Origin: DATGYC01 sp035298385
Lineage (GTDB): Bacteria; Bacillota; Sulfobacillia; Symbiobacteriales; Symbiobacteriaceae
DNA: 9,909 nt
Direction: 5' to 3'
Assembly: GCA_035298385.1 (NCBI GenBank)
Contig: DATGYC010000305.1
Span: 1 to 9,909, forward strand
The notes under the pieces were generated by a model, which made no database searches, was not told where the DNA came from, and was given only the letters and a program-made list of their open reading frames with translations. Shown one piece after another: positions 1 through 7,201 of this stretch. Positions within the stretch are counted from its first letter, which is position 1. Each line of letters begins with the position of its first letter. The position numbers and the translations under genes are program-made.

Positions 1-22
1 CTACAATCGCCTCCATTCCCAT
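1..22 (-). CDS. possible 5' end of a divergent gene (edge fragment)
   Basis: Read on the minus strand, an ATG at 22-20 opens a frame that stays open for the seven codons to the window edge (M-G-M-E-A-I-V). A purine-rich AAAGGGAG lies about 8 nt upstream (31-38), a plausible ribosome binding site. A second in-frame ATG lies at 16-14. Against it, only 47 nt would separate this start from the hemL start, leaving almost no room for two promoters. A plus-strand frame that reads from the edge to a TGA at 22-24 is an equally simple alternative, the tail of an upstream gene co-transcribed with hemL. Seven codons carry no family signal. Confidence 0.22.
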
Positions 23-54
23 GAATGTACTCCCTTTAAGACCCGGTTACAAGT

Positions 55-62
55 AAGGAGGA
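55..62 (+). promoter_or_regulatory. ribosome binding site of hemL
   Basis: AAGGAGGA is a near-perfect Shine-Dalgarno sequence with a 7-nt spacer to the GTG at 70. It decides the non-ATG start of hemL. No convincing promoter can be seen in the 54 bases before it. Confidence 0.8.
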
Positions 63-69
63 TTCCCCT

Positions 70-1365
70 GTGACGCGCTATCAATCTTCGGCGTCGCTCT
101 ATGATCAGGCCCGTGCCCACATCGTGGGTGGCGTGAACTCACCCGCCCGCTCCTTCAAGGCTGTCGGCGGTGGGGCGCCCGTCTTCATGAACCGTGGTCA
201 AGGCGCCTATCTCTTCGATGTGGACGGCAACCGCTACATCGATTACCTGGCGGCCTACGGCCCGGGCATCCTCGGTCACGCCCATCCAGAGATCGTGGAG
301 ACGATCACCCGGGCGGCGGCGAACGGCACGCTCTACGGTACCCCGACCCCTTGGGAGGTCGAGCTGGCGGATCGGCTCTCGGCGGCCCTTCCGGCCATGG
401 AACGGGTCCGCTTCGTCTCGTCCGGGACGGAGGCGGTGATGTCAGCGGTCCGGGTCGCACGGGCTTACACGGGGCGCCCGAAGGTGATCAAGATGGAGGG
501 CTGCTACCACGGCCACTCTGACTTTGCCCTCATCGCGGCCGGCTCGGGCCCCTCCCAGCTTGGCACGCCGGACTCGGCCGGTGTCACCCCGGGCGTCGCC
601 CAGGACGTGATCACGGTCCGCTTCAACGACCTTGGGGCGCTGGAGGAGGCGTTTGCGGTCTGGGGTCCGCAGGTGGCGGCCGTCATCATTGAGCCGATCG
701 TGGGCAACTTCGGCATCGTCAACCCGCACCCGGGCTACCTGGAGGGCGTTAAGCGCCTCACCCACGCGGCCGGGGCGCTCTTGATCTTCGATGAGGTGAT
801 CACGGCCTTCCGGGTCGCCTTCGGCGGCGCGCAGACCCTACTCGGCGTCGAGCCGGATCTGACGACGCTGGGCAAGGCGATCGGCGGCGGCGTCGCCCTG
901 GGCGCCTACGGCGGTCGAGCGGAGATCATGGACTGGGTCGCTCCGCTGGGGCCGGCCTACCAGGCGGGAACGCTGGCGGGGAACCCGCTCTCGATCCAGA
1001 CGGCGCTGACCTCGATGGCTATTCTGGGGCGCCCGGGCACCTACGAGCGCCTGGAGCAGATGAGTGCCTACCTAAGCGAGGGCCTGATGGCGATCGCCCG
1101 CAAGCATGGGCACACCGTCCAGTTGGGGCGCAACGGCTCGATGTTCACCATCTACTGGACGGACGAGCCCGTCGTCGACTACGGCGGGGCTGATCACTCG
1201 AACGCCGAGCGGTTCGGGGCGATGTTCCGCGGCTTCCTGGATGGCGGAATCTGCCTCGCCCCGAGCCGTTTTGAGGCCTGGATGATCTCCGTGCAGCATA
1301 CTCAGGCTGATCTGGACGAGACGTTGCAGGTCGCGGAGGAAGTCTTCGCACAGCTGGCGAAGTAA
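70..1365 (+). CDS. hemL: glutamate-1-semialdehyde 2,1-aminomutase
   Basis: HemL is a cytoplasmic PLP enzyme that converts glutamate-1-semialdehyde to 5-aminolevulinate, the last step of the C5 route to tetrapyrroles. The 431-residue length is normal for the family. Visible class-III aminotransferase landmarks are SSGTEA at 117-122, YHGHSD at 146-151, EPIVGN at 208-213, DEV at 241-243 (Asp contacting the PLP pyridine nitrogen), TTLGKAIGGG with the Schiff-base lysine at K269, and YQAGTLAGNP at 297-306. The start is GTG, chosen because AAGGAGGA at 55-62 sits 7 nt before it and the protein begins in the expected N-terminal region. No other haem gene (hemA, B, C, D) is in view, so this could be the main hemL or a stand-alone second copy of the HemL2/GsaB kind. 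The GNAT gene follows after 25 nt. Identification is secure; the paralogue type is not. Confidence 0.95.
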   Translation: MTRYQSSASLYDQARAHIVGGVNSPARSFKAVGGGAPVFMNRGQGAYLFDVDGNRYIDYLAAYGPGILGHAHPEIVETITRAAANGTLYGTPTPWEVELADRLSAALPAMERVRFVSSGTEAVMSAVRVARAYTGRPKVIKMEGCYHGHSDFALIAAGSGPSQLGTPDSAGVTPGVAQDVITVRFNDLGALEEAFAVWGPQVAAVIIEPIVGNFGIVNPHPGYLEGVKRLTHAAGALLIFDEVITAFRVAFGGAQTLLGVEPDLTTLGKAIGGGVALGAYGGRAEIMDWVAPLGPAYQAGTLAGNPLSIQTALTSMAILGRPGTYERLEQMSAYLSEGLMAIARKHGHTVQLGRNGSMFTIYWTDEPVVDYGGADHSNAERFGAMFRGFLDGGICLAPSRFEAWMISVQHTQADLDETLQVAEEVFAQLAK

Positions 1366-1376
1366 TCGCCTTCATT

Positions 1377-1382
1377 AGGAGG
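1377..1382 (+). promoter_or_regulatory. ribosome binding site deciding the GNAT start
   Basis: AGGAGG sits 8 nt before the ATG at 1391 and only 2 nt before the ATG at 1385. The spacing favours the downstream start, removing two residues (M-A) from the longest reading frame. Confidence 0.7.
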
Positions 1383-1390
1383 CGATGGCG

Positions 1391-1915
1391 ATGGAGATCC
1401 GGCGGGCACGCCTGGATGATGGCCCTGGCATCGCGCTGGTCCATGTGCGGAGCTGGCAGACGACCTATCAGGGCATCATCCCCCAGGCCTATCTGGATGG
1501 GCTAGACGTCGAGAAGCGCGCCGCCTGGTGGGGAAATCTGCTTCAGCAGGCCGAGGCGCTACGCCACTCGAACTGGGTGGCGGTCGACGAGACCGACAGG
1601 GTCGTTGGGTTCGCCAACGGTGGCCCGCCCCAGGTCACCGAGGAGGGCTACACCAGCGAACTCTACGCCATCTACCTGCTCCAGTCCGCCCAGGGCCAGG
1701 GCATCGGGCGCCAGTTGGTCGAGCGGGTCGCCCAGGATCTCTGGGACGCCGGCCACCGGACGATGCTCGTTGGCGTGCTGGCGGAGAATCCGTCTCGCCT
1801 CTTCTACGAGCGTCTGGGCGCCAAGCTGCTCCGTGCAGTGCCGCTGGAGCGGGGCGGCAAGGCGCTGATCGAACGGTACTACGGCTGGGCGGACCTGAGC
1901 GTCCTCCTGCCATGA
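1391..1915 (+). CDS. GNAT family N-acetyltransferase
   Basis: A 174-residue single-domain acetyltransferase that would transfer the acetyl group of acetyl-CoA to an amine; the substrate cannot be told from sequence. It opens with the usual beta-1 (MEIRRARLDD) and the alpha-1 signature VHVRSWQTTYQGIIP common in this subgroup. The acetyl-CoA pyrophosphate loop (motif A) reads QGQGIGRQLV, and a later beta strand plus NPSRLFYERLGAK gives motif B. Two in-frame ATGs exist, at 1385 and 1391. AGGAGG at 1377-1382 is only 2 nt from the first but 8 nt from the second, so I take 1391. It lies 25 nt after the hemL stop with no terminator between, so co-transcription is likely. A role in haem synthesis should not be inferred from this. 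A strong hairpin follows the stop. Confidence 0.88.
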   Translation: MEIRRARLDDGPGIALVHVRSWQTTYQGIIPQAYLDGLDVEKRAAWWGNLLQQAEALRHSNWVAVDETDRVVGFANGGPPQVTEEGYTSELYAIYLLQSAQGQGIGRQLVERVAQDLWDAGHRTMLVGVLAENPSRLFYERLGAKLLRAVPLERGGKALIERYYGWADLSVLLP

Positions 1916-1936
1916 GCCCAGTCCGCGCATAACGAA

Positions 1937-1976
1937 ACAGGCCCGTGCTGGCACTCTGCGTGCAGCACGGGCCTGT
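1937..1976. terminator. bidirectional intrinsic terminator between convergent genes
   Basis: A perfect 14-bp inverted repeat: ACAGGCCCGTGCTG at 1937-1950 pairs with CAGCACGGGCCTGT at 1963-1976 around a 12-nt loop. The loop can add a CAC/GTG pairing (1952-1954 with 1960-1962). On the plus strand CATTTGTG follows; on the minus strand the stem is followed by a TTTCGTT stretch. It lies between the GNAT stop (1915) and the stop of the opposing membrane-protein gene (1998), so it can end both transcripts. The U-tracts are modest, but the stem is very strong. Confidence 0.85.
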
Positions 1977-1997
1977 CATTTGTGAGACGGATCGACC

Positions 1998-2948
1998 TTA
2001 GAGGACGTAATAGAGCCACATGAGGCCCGCCACGAAGGGCGCCAAGGTCACGCCAACGAAGGCGACCTGCAGCCGTACGGAGCGGTGCCAGAGCACCGGC
2101 GTGACGTACCGGCCCGTGCCTTCAATCAGGAAGACCAGGAGTGCGGCGTGGACCAACCAGTGGCCGAGGATCTCATGGACGCCGAAGACGCTACTGGTCA
2201 GGATGAAGAGAAGGGTGACCACGATGGAGAGCAGGCGGTTCAGTACCCCCGTCATCATGAGGTAGCCGACGCCCAGTTCGATCCAGCCGGATAGCATCAG
2301 AAAGGTAGCAGCCGGGAAGCCGAAGGTCGGGATTGGGTTGTGGGCCAGGATATCCAGCGCAAGCCCGGGGAAGACCCACTTTTCGATGGCGGCCCAGGCC
2401 AGAGCGACTCCGGTGGCGATATAGAGCAGAGGGATCCCGGCGCCCTCGATCTTCGTGGAGCGAATCGCTAGGTAGGAGGCGGCGCCTACCCAGAACAGGT
2501 AGTCCAGCATGTGGTGCAGGCCGAACGTGGCCACGCCCACGGAGTAGAGTCCGAGTATGCCCAGGGCGGCGAACCGATCTGCCCTCGGCAGTAGGAGCAT
2601 GATGGCGAGGAGCGCCTGGGCCAGCCGAATCCAGAGCGGGACCGGTCCGAGCTCATAGTGAAAGAGGTAGCCGCCCAGCGCTGCACCGATTAGTGGGGCG
2701 ACCATCCCGATCCGGAGCAACCAGGGGCTCCAGACCCGGAGTCGGTCGAGCGCAGCGTGAATCCGTTGGACCCAGCCCAGTTCCTGGAGGGGGCGGTTTA
2801 GTAGGGTAAGCAGAATCGCCACGGCAAGCGTGAGGAAGGCGCCCGCCAGGAAGGTCGGCGTGAGCACGTTCGCCAGCGCCTCGGGGCGGCTCTCTGTCGA
2901 ATTTGTGAACCATTTCACATGACCAAGCGTAAGGAGCAGGTCGTTCAT
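1998..2948 (-). CDS. DoxX-like polytopic membrane protein, function unknown
   Basis: A 316-residue integral membrane protein with about eight hydrophobic segments (roughly 30-50, 75-95, 105-120, 125-160, 172-190, 212-232, 236-256, 260-276 and 293-313, some possibly merged). The stretch around 180-200, AWAAIEKWVFPGLALDIL, resembles the first helix of DoxX-type proteins, where a charged residue follows a hydrophobic run. The N-terminal HVKWFTN, followed by LTPTF at 29-33, recalls an uncharacterised DoxX-related family I know only from memory. Histidines lie in or next to membrane segments: H145-H146, H258, H263 and H267. The ATG start is supported by GGAGG about 10 nt upstream on the minus strand. 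It appears monocistronic: a hairpin separates it from the upstream fapA-like gene, and it ends against the shared terminator at 1937-1976. The reaction, ligand and partners are unknown. Confidence 0.8.
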   Translation of the reverse strand: MNDLLLTLGHVKWFTNSTESRPEALANVLTPTFLAGAFLTLAVAILLTLLNRPLQELGWVQRIHAALDRLRVWSPWLLRIGMVAPLIGAALGGYLFHYELGPVPLWIRLAQALLAIMLLLPRADRFAALGILGLYSVGVATFGLHHMLDYLFWVGAASYLAIRSTKIEGAGIPLLYIATGVALAWAAIEKWVFPGLALDILAHNPIPTFGFPAATFLMLSGWIELGVGYLMMTGVLNRLLSIVVTLLFILTSSVFGVHEILGHWLVHAALLVFLIEGTGRYVTPVLWHRSVRLQVAFVGVTLAPFVAGLMWLYYVL

Positions 2949-2963
2949 CGTGTCATCGCCTCC

Positions 2964-2976
2964 AACGTAGAACGTT
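2964..2976. promoter_or_regulatory. short inverted repeat upstream of the membrane-protein gene
   Basis: AACGT (2964-2968), AGA, ACGTT (2972-2976) form a perfect 5-3-5 inverted repeat, 16-28 nt before the ATG at 2948 and just upstream of its GGAGG. The place is right for a repressor operator near the transcription start. Arms this short can occur by chance, and I could not find a clear -35/-10 pair beside it. Confidence 0.3.
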
Positions 2977-3095
2977 AAACTCTTGGTTCATACAGTACCG
3001 CGAGGTTGCTTGGTCTGGCGTCGGGCATCTGCTCGATTTGACCGTAGGGCGCGAAACCGATCCCCCCGTATGCCGAAAGTTTTCACCAACCAGCG

Positions 3096-3129
3096 AGGGC
3101 GCCAGAAACGCTTTGGCTTCTGGCGCCCT
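3096..3129 (-). terminator. hairpin downstream of the FapA-like gene, likely terminator
   Basis: A perfect 12-bp stem, AGGGCGCCAGAA (3096-3107) with TTCTGGCGCCCT (3118-3129), encloses a 10-nt loop. On the minus strand it begins 13 nt after the stop codon of the FapA-like gene, the right place for termination. The following minus-strand sequence (GGTTGGTGAAAAC) lacks a good U-tract, so it may work weakly or act as an mRNA 3'-end stabiliser. Both arms contain the over-represented GGGCGCC word. Confidence 0.65.
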
Positions 3130-3142
3130 GCAACGGTTCGGT

Positions 3143-4846
3143 TTAGTCTCGCTGGATCAAGAGCTGACCGCGCTGGTTCAGGGCGACGCTGAACGTGAGC
3201 AGGTCGGCCTTGAACTCCTTCCGGTCAGCGCCAAATTCGAGCACCACACCAGCCTGCGCCTCGGCGATCTCCAGCTTGGCGCCGGTGCGAATCGTGACAG
3301 GGGCGGTGCCCCGGACGGTCGAGAGGACGCCGAGCTCGGCTCCACCGGCAGCGACGATCTCGGTCTGGGTGATGACCCCCTCTGCAGGGGTCTTGATCTG
3401 CCCGCCAGCGAGGATCGTGGTCGCAGCGATCTTCTCCGTGACGATGACGTCACGTCCAACCCAGGCGGTGACGGCGGTGAGTGCGCGTGCACTGACGGTG
3501 CGGGGCGCCCCTGCAATGCTCTCGGCCGCCTTGGTCAGCTTGTTCAGCGCTAGTAGCAGGCGCCCGGCTGTCGGTAGGTCGAAACCGGCGGTCGACTGGG
3601 CGCTCATGAAGACCTTGGCGACGTCCTCGGCGACGGTCAGCCAGTCCGGATGCGTGATCCCGAGTTGCTCGGCCTTGCGCCGCATCGCCCGGATCAGGTT
3701 GGAGACGTCCCGGAAGGTCTCCTCCGGGATCGCCTTGTTGGCCGCCACGATCTCTCGCATCGACTCAATCTTGGCCTCCATGAACTTGAGCTCAGCCCGC
3801 AGGGGGACGTAGGAGCCCTGATCGACGGTGAAGAGGCGGCTCTCGTTTGCGGCGCCCTGAATGGTGATCACATCGGCGCGGAGTTCGGCCCGTTCTACGT
3901 TGCCGCTCACGAGAATCTCGCCCTTGGCGGAGACCTTACAGCCAATGATTGAACCCTGAACGAGCAGATCGGCCTCTGCGGTCAGGTCCTGGGTGATATC
4001 ACCTTGGACCTCCCGGACCGGGAAGATGTGGACCCGTAGCCCCTGCGGGGACGGGAGCGCCCGAGCGCGGCCCGTGGCGGCCGCGACCAGTCGTCCGCCA
4101 GGCAGGAGACGGGTGCCATTCCCGGCTAGGTAATCCTGCGGCTTGGGCAGCTCCTCGTAGAGCTTCTGCTCCTTGCCGGTGACGGTGATGCGGGGGCGGG
4201 CGTCCTGCCCGCCTTGGTAGTCAGCGATCACCTGTCCAGCCTCGGCCATCGCCCAGGCATCCAACCGCCAGACCCACTGACCGGCGATCGGGGGGCTGGC
4301 CTCCTGGCCGCGCGCGATGATCACCTCACCCCCACTCGGAGAGGCGAGTTCGCGTTCGAGGGCGCCGTCGTCGATCAACCGCTCGTCGATCCCGAGCAGG
4401 CGGGCTCTTTCCAAGATGATCGACTTCGGGTTGGTCGCGCGGGGGCGCGCCTTCGGCGAACTCCCAGGGACCAGGAATACCTGACTCCGACCCTGCAGGG
4501 TGACCGTATCAGGCATCCGCTGCGGGTCAGCGGTCAGGCAGAGTCCAACGGTCATCTCGTCAGGCCCGATCTGCAGGGTAAAGAAGTCGGTCGGGTCGAC
4601 CTGAATCTCAAAGCGAAGCTGATCGGAGGCGGTGACAACGGTGGCGCTGTTTACCTCTTCATTGTTTACCCAAAGCCGGACTCCGGACCCCGGGGTTAGG
4701 GTAGCGTAGCGGCCATCCTCATGCGGGTCATAAACGACGAGGCGCCCCCCGCTCAACTCGACGTAGCCGTCGGCGCCATGGGCGGGCGCCCCTTCCGGCG
4801 CCTCCTCCTTCTTATTCAAACGGCCGAAGAGCCTTTCAAAGACCAC
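3143..4846 (-). CDS. FapA/DUF342 family protein
   Basis: A 567-residue protein of the DUF342 family, named FapA (flagellar assembly protein A) in some bacteria but without a settled biochemical function. In order: a short N-terminal tail with a charged/Ala-Pro stretch (about 1-26); an N-terminal DUF342-type domain (about 27-260) ending in GGRLVAAATGRARAL; a beta-roll segment (about 278-332) with the typical repeating pattern VQGDI...LLVQGSI...ILVSGNVERAEL...ITIQGA; a helical insert (about 344-450); and a second beta-rich stretch (about 455-567). No signal peptide or membrane helix is seen, so it is likely cytoplasmic. The start is GTG, with AGGAGG (minus strand, 4862-4857) 10 nt before it. 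It follows the alpha/beta hydrolase by 35 nt and is probably co-transcribed. No flagellar gene is in view, so I leave out the fapA symbol. Confidence 0.85.
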   Translation of the reverse strand: MVFERLFGRLNKKEEAPEGAPAHGADGYVELSGGRLVVYDPHEDGRYATLTPGSGVRLWVNNEEVNSATVVTASDQLRFEIQVDPTDFFTLQIGPDEMTVGLCLTADPQRMPDTVTLQGRSQVFLVPGSSPKARPRATNPKSIILERARLLGIDERLIDDGALERELASPSGGEVIIARGQEASPPIAGQWVWRLDAWAMAEAGQVIADYQGGQDARPRITVTGKEQKLYEELPKPQDYLAGNGTRLLPGGRLVAAATGRARALPSPQGLRVHIFPVREVQGDITQDLTAEADLLVQGSIIGCKVSAKGEILVSGNVERAELRADVITIQGAANESRLFTVDQGSYVPLRAELKFMEAKIESMREIVAANKAIPEETFRDVSNLIRAMRRKAEQLGITHPDWLTVAEDVAKVFMSAQSTAGFDLPTAGRLLLALNKLTKAAESIAGAPRTVSARALTAVTAWVGRDVIVTEKIAATTILAGGQIKTPAEGVITQTEIVAAGGAELGVLSTVRGTAPVTIRTGAKLEIAEAQAGVVLEFGADRKEFKADLLTFSVALNQRGQLLIQRD

Positions 4847-4881
4847 GGTGGTGCGACCTCCTGCGGCGGCAAAGTGCGGGG

Positions 4882-5712
4882 TTAAAGGAGTCCTTCCTCG
4901 TCAAGCCATGCTTGGATCTCCGCCAGGATCGACGTCTTCTCCGGCTCATTTAAGAGTTCATGGTAGAACTCGGGGTATCGCTTGTAGCGCTTGCGGCTGC
5001 TGCCGATCGCCTGGTAGACCCGCTCAGTCGCGTCTGGATCGACCAGGGCGTCCGCCCCGGCGGCCAAGACGAGGATGGGCAGACGGAAGGAGGGCGCCTC
5101 TGTCAGGCTGGCGCCCGCTGCCTTCAGCATCTCTGTATACCAGCGGGGTGTGCCTTGCTTCCCTACGAGCGGGTCTGCCGCATAGGCTGTGCCAACCGCC
5201 GGGTCGCGCGAGAGTTTCGACGCGTCCAGTGGGGCGGGGCGGAGAAGCTTGGGTAGCAGGCGGGAAGCGATCGGCGCCATCACGGCATCGATCGGGGTGG
5301 GCTGGGCCCGGTTCTGGAAGAGCGGCGAGGTGATGACCAGCGCCTTGATCGAGTCGGGGTACGCCAGGCCATACCGGAAGGTGATCAGGCCGCCCATCGA
5401 GTGGCCGAGGAGGAGCGGCACGCCGCCACCCACCGGCCCCGTGATAAAGGCGTGCAGATCGTCCACGTAATCCGACCAGCGAGCCACGAAGGCACGGGGG
5501 CCGCCGGAACGACCGTGCCCGCGCAGATCGAGCGCCCAGACCGTCAGGCCTTGATCGACCCAGTACTGAGCGACATGCGCAAATCGACCGCTGTGGTCGT
5601 TAAAACCGTGGATGATCACCAGCTTCCCACGGCTCACCGCGGGTTGCCAGTGCCGGTAAAAGAGCTCGGTTCCATCGGCCACCCGGAAGGTCCCCTCAAC
5701 TGCCGGTGCCAT
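4882..5712 (-). CDS. alpha/beta hydrolase, monoacylglycerol-lipase type
   Basis: A 276-residue serine hydrolase likely to cleave carboxylic esters such as monoacylglycerols or lysophospholipids; the natural substrate is unknown. The triad is visible: nucleophile S105 in GHSMGGL (103-109), acid D221 in AAGADALVD, and H251 in FYHELLNE. HGFNDHSGR at 35-43 supplies the oxyanion region, and LDLRGHGRSGGPR (61-73) is typical of the lysophospholipase/MGL subgroup. The region 130-200 is the cap. There is no signal peptide, so it is cytoplasmic or membrane-associated. The frame is open upstream to an ATG at 5814, but I start at 5712: a G-rich Shine-Dalgarno (GGCGGGGGGA) lies 5 nt before it, and the extra 34 residues do not look like protein from this family. 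It is the first gene of a probable two-gene unit with the FapA-like gene and is divergent from the MFS gene. Confidence 0.9.
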   Translation of the reverse strand: MAPAVEGTFRVADGTELFYRHWQPAVSRGKLVIIHGFNDHSGRFAHVAQYWVDQGLTVWALDLRGHGRSGGPRAFVARWSDYVDDLHAFITGPVGGGVPLLLGHSMGGLITFRYGLAYPDSIKALVITSPLFQNRAQPTPIDAVMAPIASRLLPKLLRPAPLDASKLSRDPAVGTAYAADPLVGKQGTPRWYTEMLKAAGASLTEAPSFRLPILVLAAGADALVDPDATERVYQAIGSSRKRYKRYPEFYHELLNEPEKTSILAEIQAWLDEEGLL

Positions 5713-5904
5713 CAAAATCCCCCCGCCTTCCTCTTGGAACGCCCTAATTCTGCTACGCCCATTGAATGAAGGTCTCTTCGACCCAAGCCCCCATTTTCCT
5801 GCCCTTTCCGCCATATTTGCTCCCTTTACGAGATCTACAGCAATAAGTAACAGGAGTTTTGTGAAGGAATACGAAATTGTGCGGTATAGAAGGAGGGATC
5901 GTTG
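5713..5904. other. divergent intergenic region between hydrolase and MFS genes
   Basis: About 190 bases separate the two divergent starts and must hold both promoters. The right half (5815-5890) is clearly AT-richer than its surroundings. TATAGA at 5885-5890 is too close to the MFS ribosome binding site to be its -10 box. I see no -35/-10 pair good enough to name on either strand, and no strong inverted repeat. Confidence 0.5.
5891..5896 (+). promoter_or_regulatory. ribosome binding site of the MFS gene
   Basis: AGGAGG within AAGGAGGG. Its spacing allows TTG 5902 (5 nt) or GTG 5905 (8 nt); 8 nt is the more usual distance. The two starts differ by one residue. Confidence 0.75.
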
Positions 5905-7134
5905 GTGCGGCTTGCTTGGGGTCGGACCTTGCTCTTGGGTACCGGGTTCTTTGCGGTCTCCGTCATTGCCTCGTTCTACGATAGCTATGTACCGAAGTTC
6001 TATGAGGGATTCTTGCAGTCCAGTGCCCTAGTCGGTTTAGTGATGGGCATCGATAACCTGCTGGCGTGGACCGTTCAGCCTTTCATCTCATCGCTCTCTG
6101 ACCGGACCCAGACCCGGCTGGGTCGGCGGCTCCCGTTCATTCTGGTTGGTATGCCAATCGCTGCAATCCTCGTCTTCCTACTGCCCCTGGGGCGGGAGCT
6201 TGGACTCTGGCCGCTGCTGGCGGCGACCGTTCTGCTCAACCTCTGCCTGGTCTCCTTCCGCTCGCCGGTGATCGCCCTCATGCCAGACCTGACGCCCCAA
6301 GAGCAGCGCTCGCAGGCGAATGGCCTGATCAACCTGATGGGCGGGGTCGGTTCGGTGATGGCGGCCCTACTGGGAAGCCGGCTCTATGGGCTCTCACCGC
6401 GCTATCCGTTCTGGTTTGGTGCTGCGATCTTCCTGGTCGTCACCTTCATCTTCGCCCGCTGGATCCGGGAGCCGAAGCAGCCTGAGCCGGTCGACAGCGA
6501 TGAGCCCAAGCCAGCGGCATTGCTGCCGACGCTGGGCGCCCTCTTCCGCGAGCCGCGGCGGATGGGCCTGATGCTCTTCGTCGCCATGGCGGTCTACATG
6601 ACTGGTTACCAGGCGGTCAACACGTGGTTCACACTCTGGAGCGAGCAGCAACTCGGCATCCCGGTCAACGAGGCGGCGAGCAAGCTCTCCATCGTTGGGT
6701 TGGCCTTCATCTTGATGGCGGTTCCGGCCGGCTTCCTGGGCGCCCGCCTGGGCCGCCGCCTGACGATGGCCCTCGGACTGGGGAGTATGGCGCTGGTCTT
6801 CCTGGGGATTCAGTTCATGGGGAACGCCAGCAACCTGCCGCTCTTCCTGGGCGCCACGGGGATTGGTTGGGCCCTGGTCAACATCAACGCCTATCCGCTA
6901 GCGGTCAGCCTCTGCGGACCCTCTGAGACGGGGACCTACACCGGGCTCTACTACATCTTCACCGGGATTGCCGGGACGTTCGGGCCTGGCATTGCCGGGC
7001 AGGTCTTCGACCTGGCTGGTTCCAAGCAGCCACTCTTCCCCTTGGGTGCAGCGGCGATGGGCCTCGCGATGCTCCTGCTGCTACTCTGGCGTGAGCGCCC
7101 CGCTGTGAGCGTAGGTTTGCTAAAGGCTAGCTAG
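5905..7134 (+). CDS. MFS transporter, SLC45/sucrose-carrier-like
   Basis: A 409-residue major facilitator with about 12 membrane helices, six on each side of a cytoplasmic loop (about 187-214, rich in Pro and charged residues). The loop between helices 2 and 3 carries motif A in the form SDRTQTRLGRRLPF (about 65-78), preceded by GIDNLLAWTVQP. This form, with MPDLTPQEQRSQANGL (126-141) and GWALVNINAYPLA in the C-half (about 321-333), recalls the sucrose/glycoside-type SLC45 and GPH carriers. The likely cargo is therefore a sugar or glycoside, probably by cation symport, but this is inference. AGGAGG at 5891-5896 is 8 nt before GTG 5905 and 5 nt before an in-frame TTG at 5902; I prefer GTG. It is a single gene, divergent from the hydrolase and ended by the terminator at 7149-7184. 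Confidence 0.88.
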   Translation: MRLAWGRTLLLGTGFFAVSVIASFYDSYVPKFYEGFLQSSALVGLVMGIDNLLAWTVQPFISSLSDRTQTRLGRRLPFILVGMPIAAILVFLLPLGRELGLWPLLAATVLLNLCLVSFRSPVIALMPDLTPQEQRSQANGLINLMGGVGSVMAALLGSRLYGLSPRYPFWFGAAIFLVVTFIFARWIREPKQPEPVDSDEPKPAALLPTLGALFREPRRMGLMLFVAMAVYMTGYQAVNTWFTLWSEQQLGIPVNEAASKLSIVGLAFILMAVPAGFLGARLGRRLTMALGLGSMALVFLGIQFMGNASNLPLFLGATGIGWALVNINAYPLAVSLCGPSETGTYTGLYYIFTGIAGTFGPGIAGQVFDLAGSKQPLFPLGAAAMGLAMLLLLLWRERPAVSVGLLKAS

Positions 7135-7148
7135 ATCCGACACGAACG

Positions 7149-7184
7149 AACGGCTGCCAGGCTCTATGACCTGGCAGCCGTTTT
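7149..7184 (+). terminator. intrinsic terminator of the MFS gene (possibly bidirectional)
   Basis: AACGGCTGCCAGG (7149-7161) pairs perfectly with CCTGGCAGCCGTT (7170-7182) around an 8-nt loop, and TTTTGCATTT runs from 7181 on the plus strand. It begins 14 nt after the MFS stop. On the minus strand it lies 20 nt beyond the RRM gene stop and is followed by TTCGTTCGTG, so it may end that transcript as well. Confidence 0.92.
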
Positions 7185-7201
7185 GCATTTGTGTGGACCG
7201 A

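Noticed and set aside
3037..3042. TTGACC as a -35 box on the plus strand
   Set aside because: No -10 box at a suitable distance and no plus-strand gene downstream.
3038..3812. Two plus-strand open frames (171 and 205 codons) opposite the FapA-like gene
   Set aside because: They are mirror frames of a recognised gene in GC-rich DNA, have no ribosome binding site and no family-like sequence.
5713..5814. A 34-residue N-terminal extension of the hydrolase
   Set aside because: The G-rich ribosome binding site just before 5712 and the normal family N-terminus favour the shorter protein.
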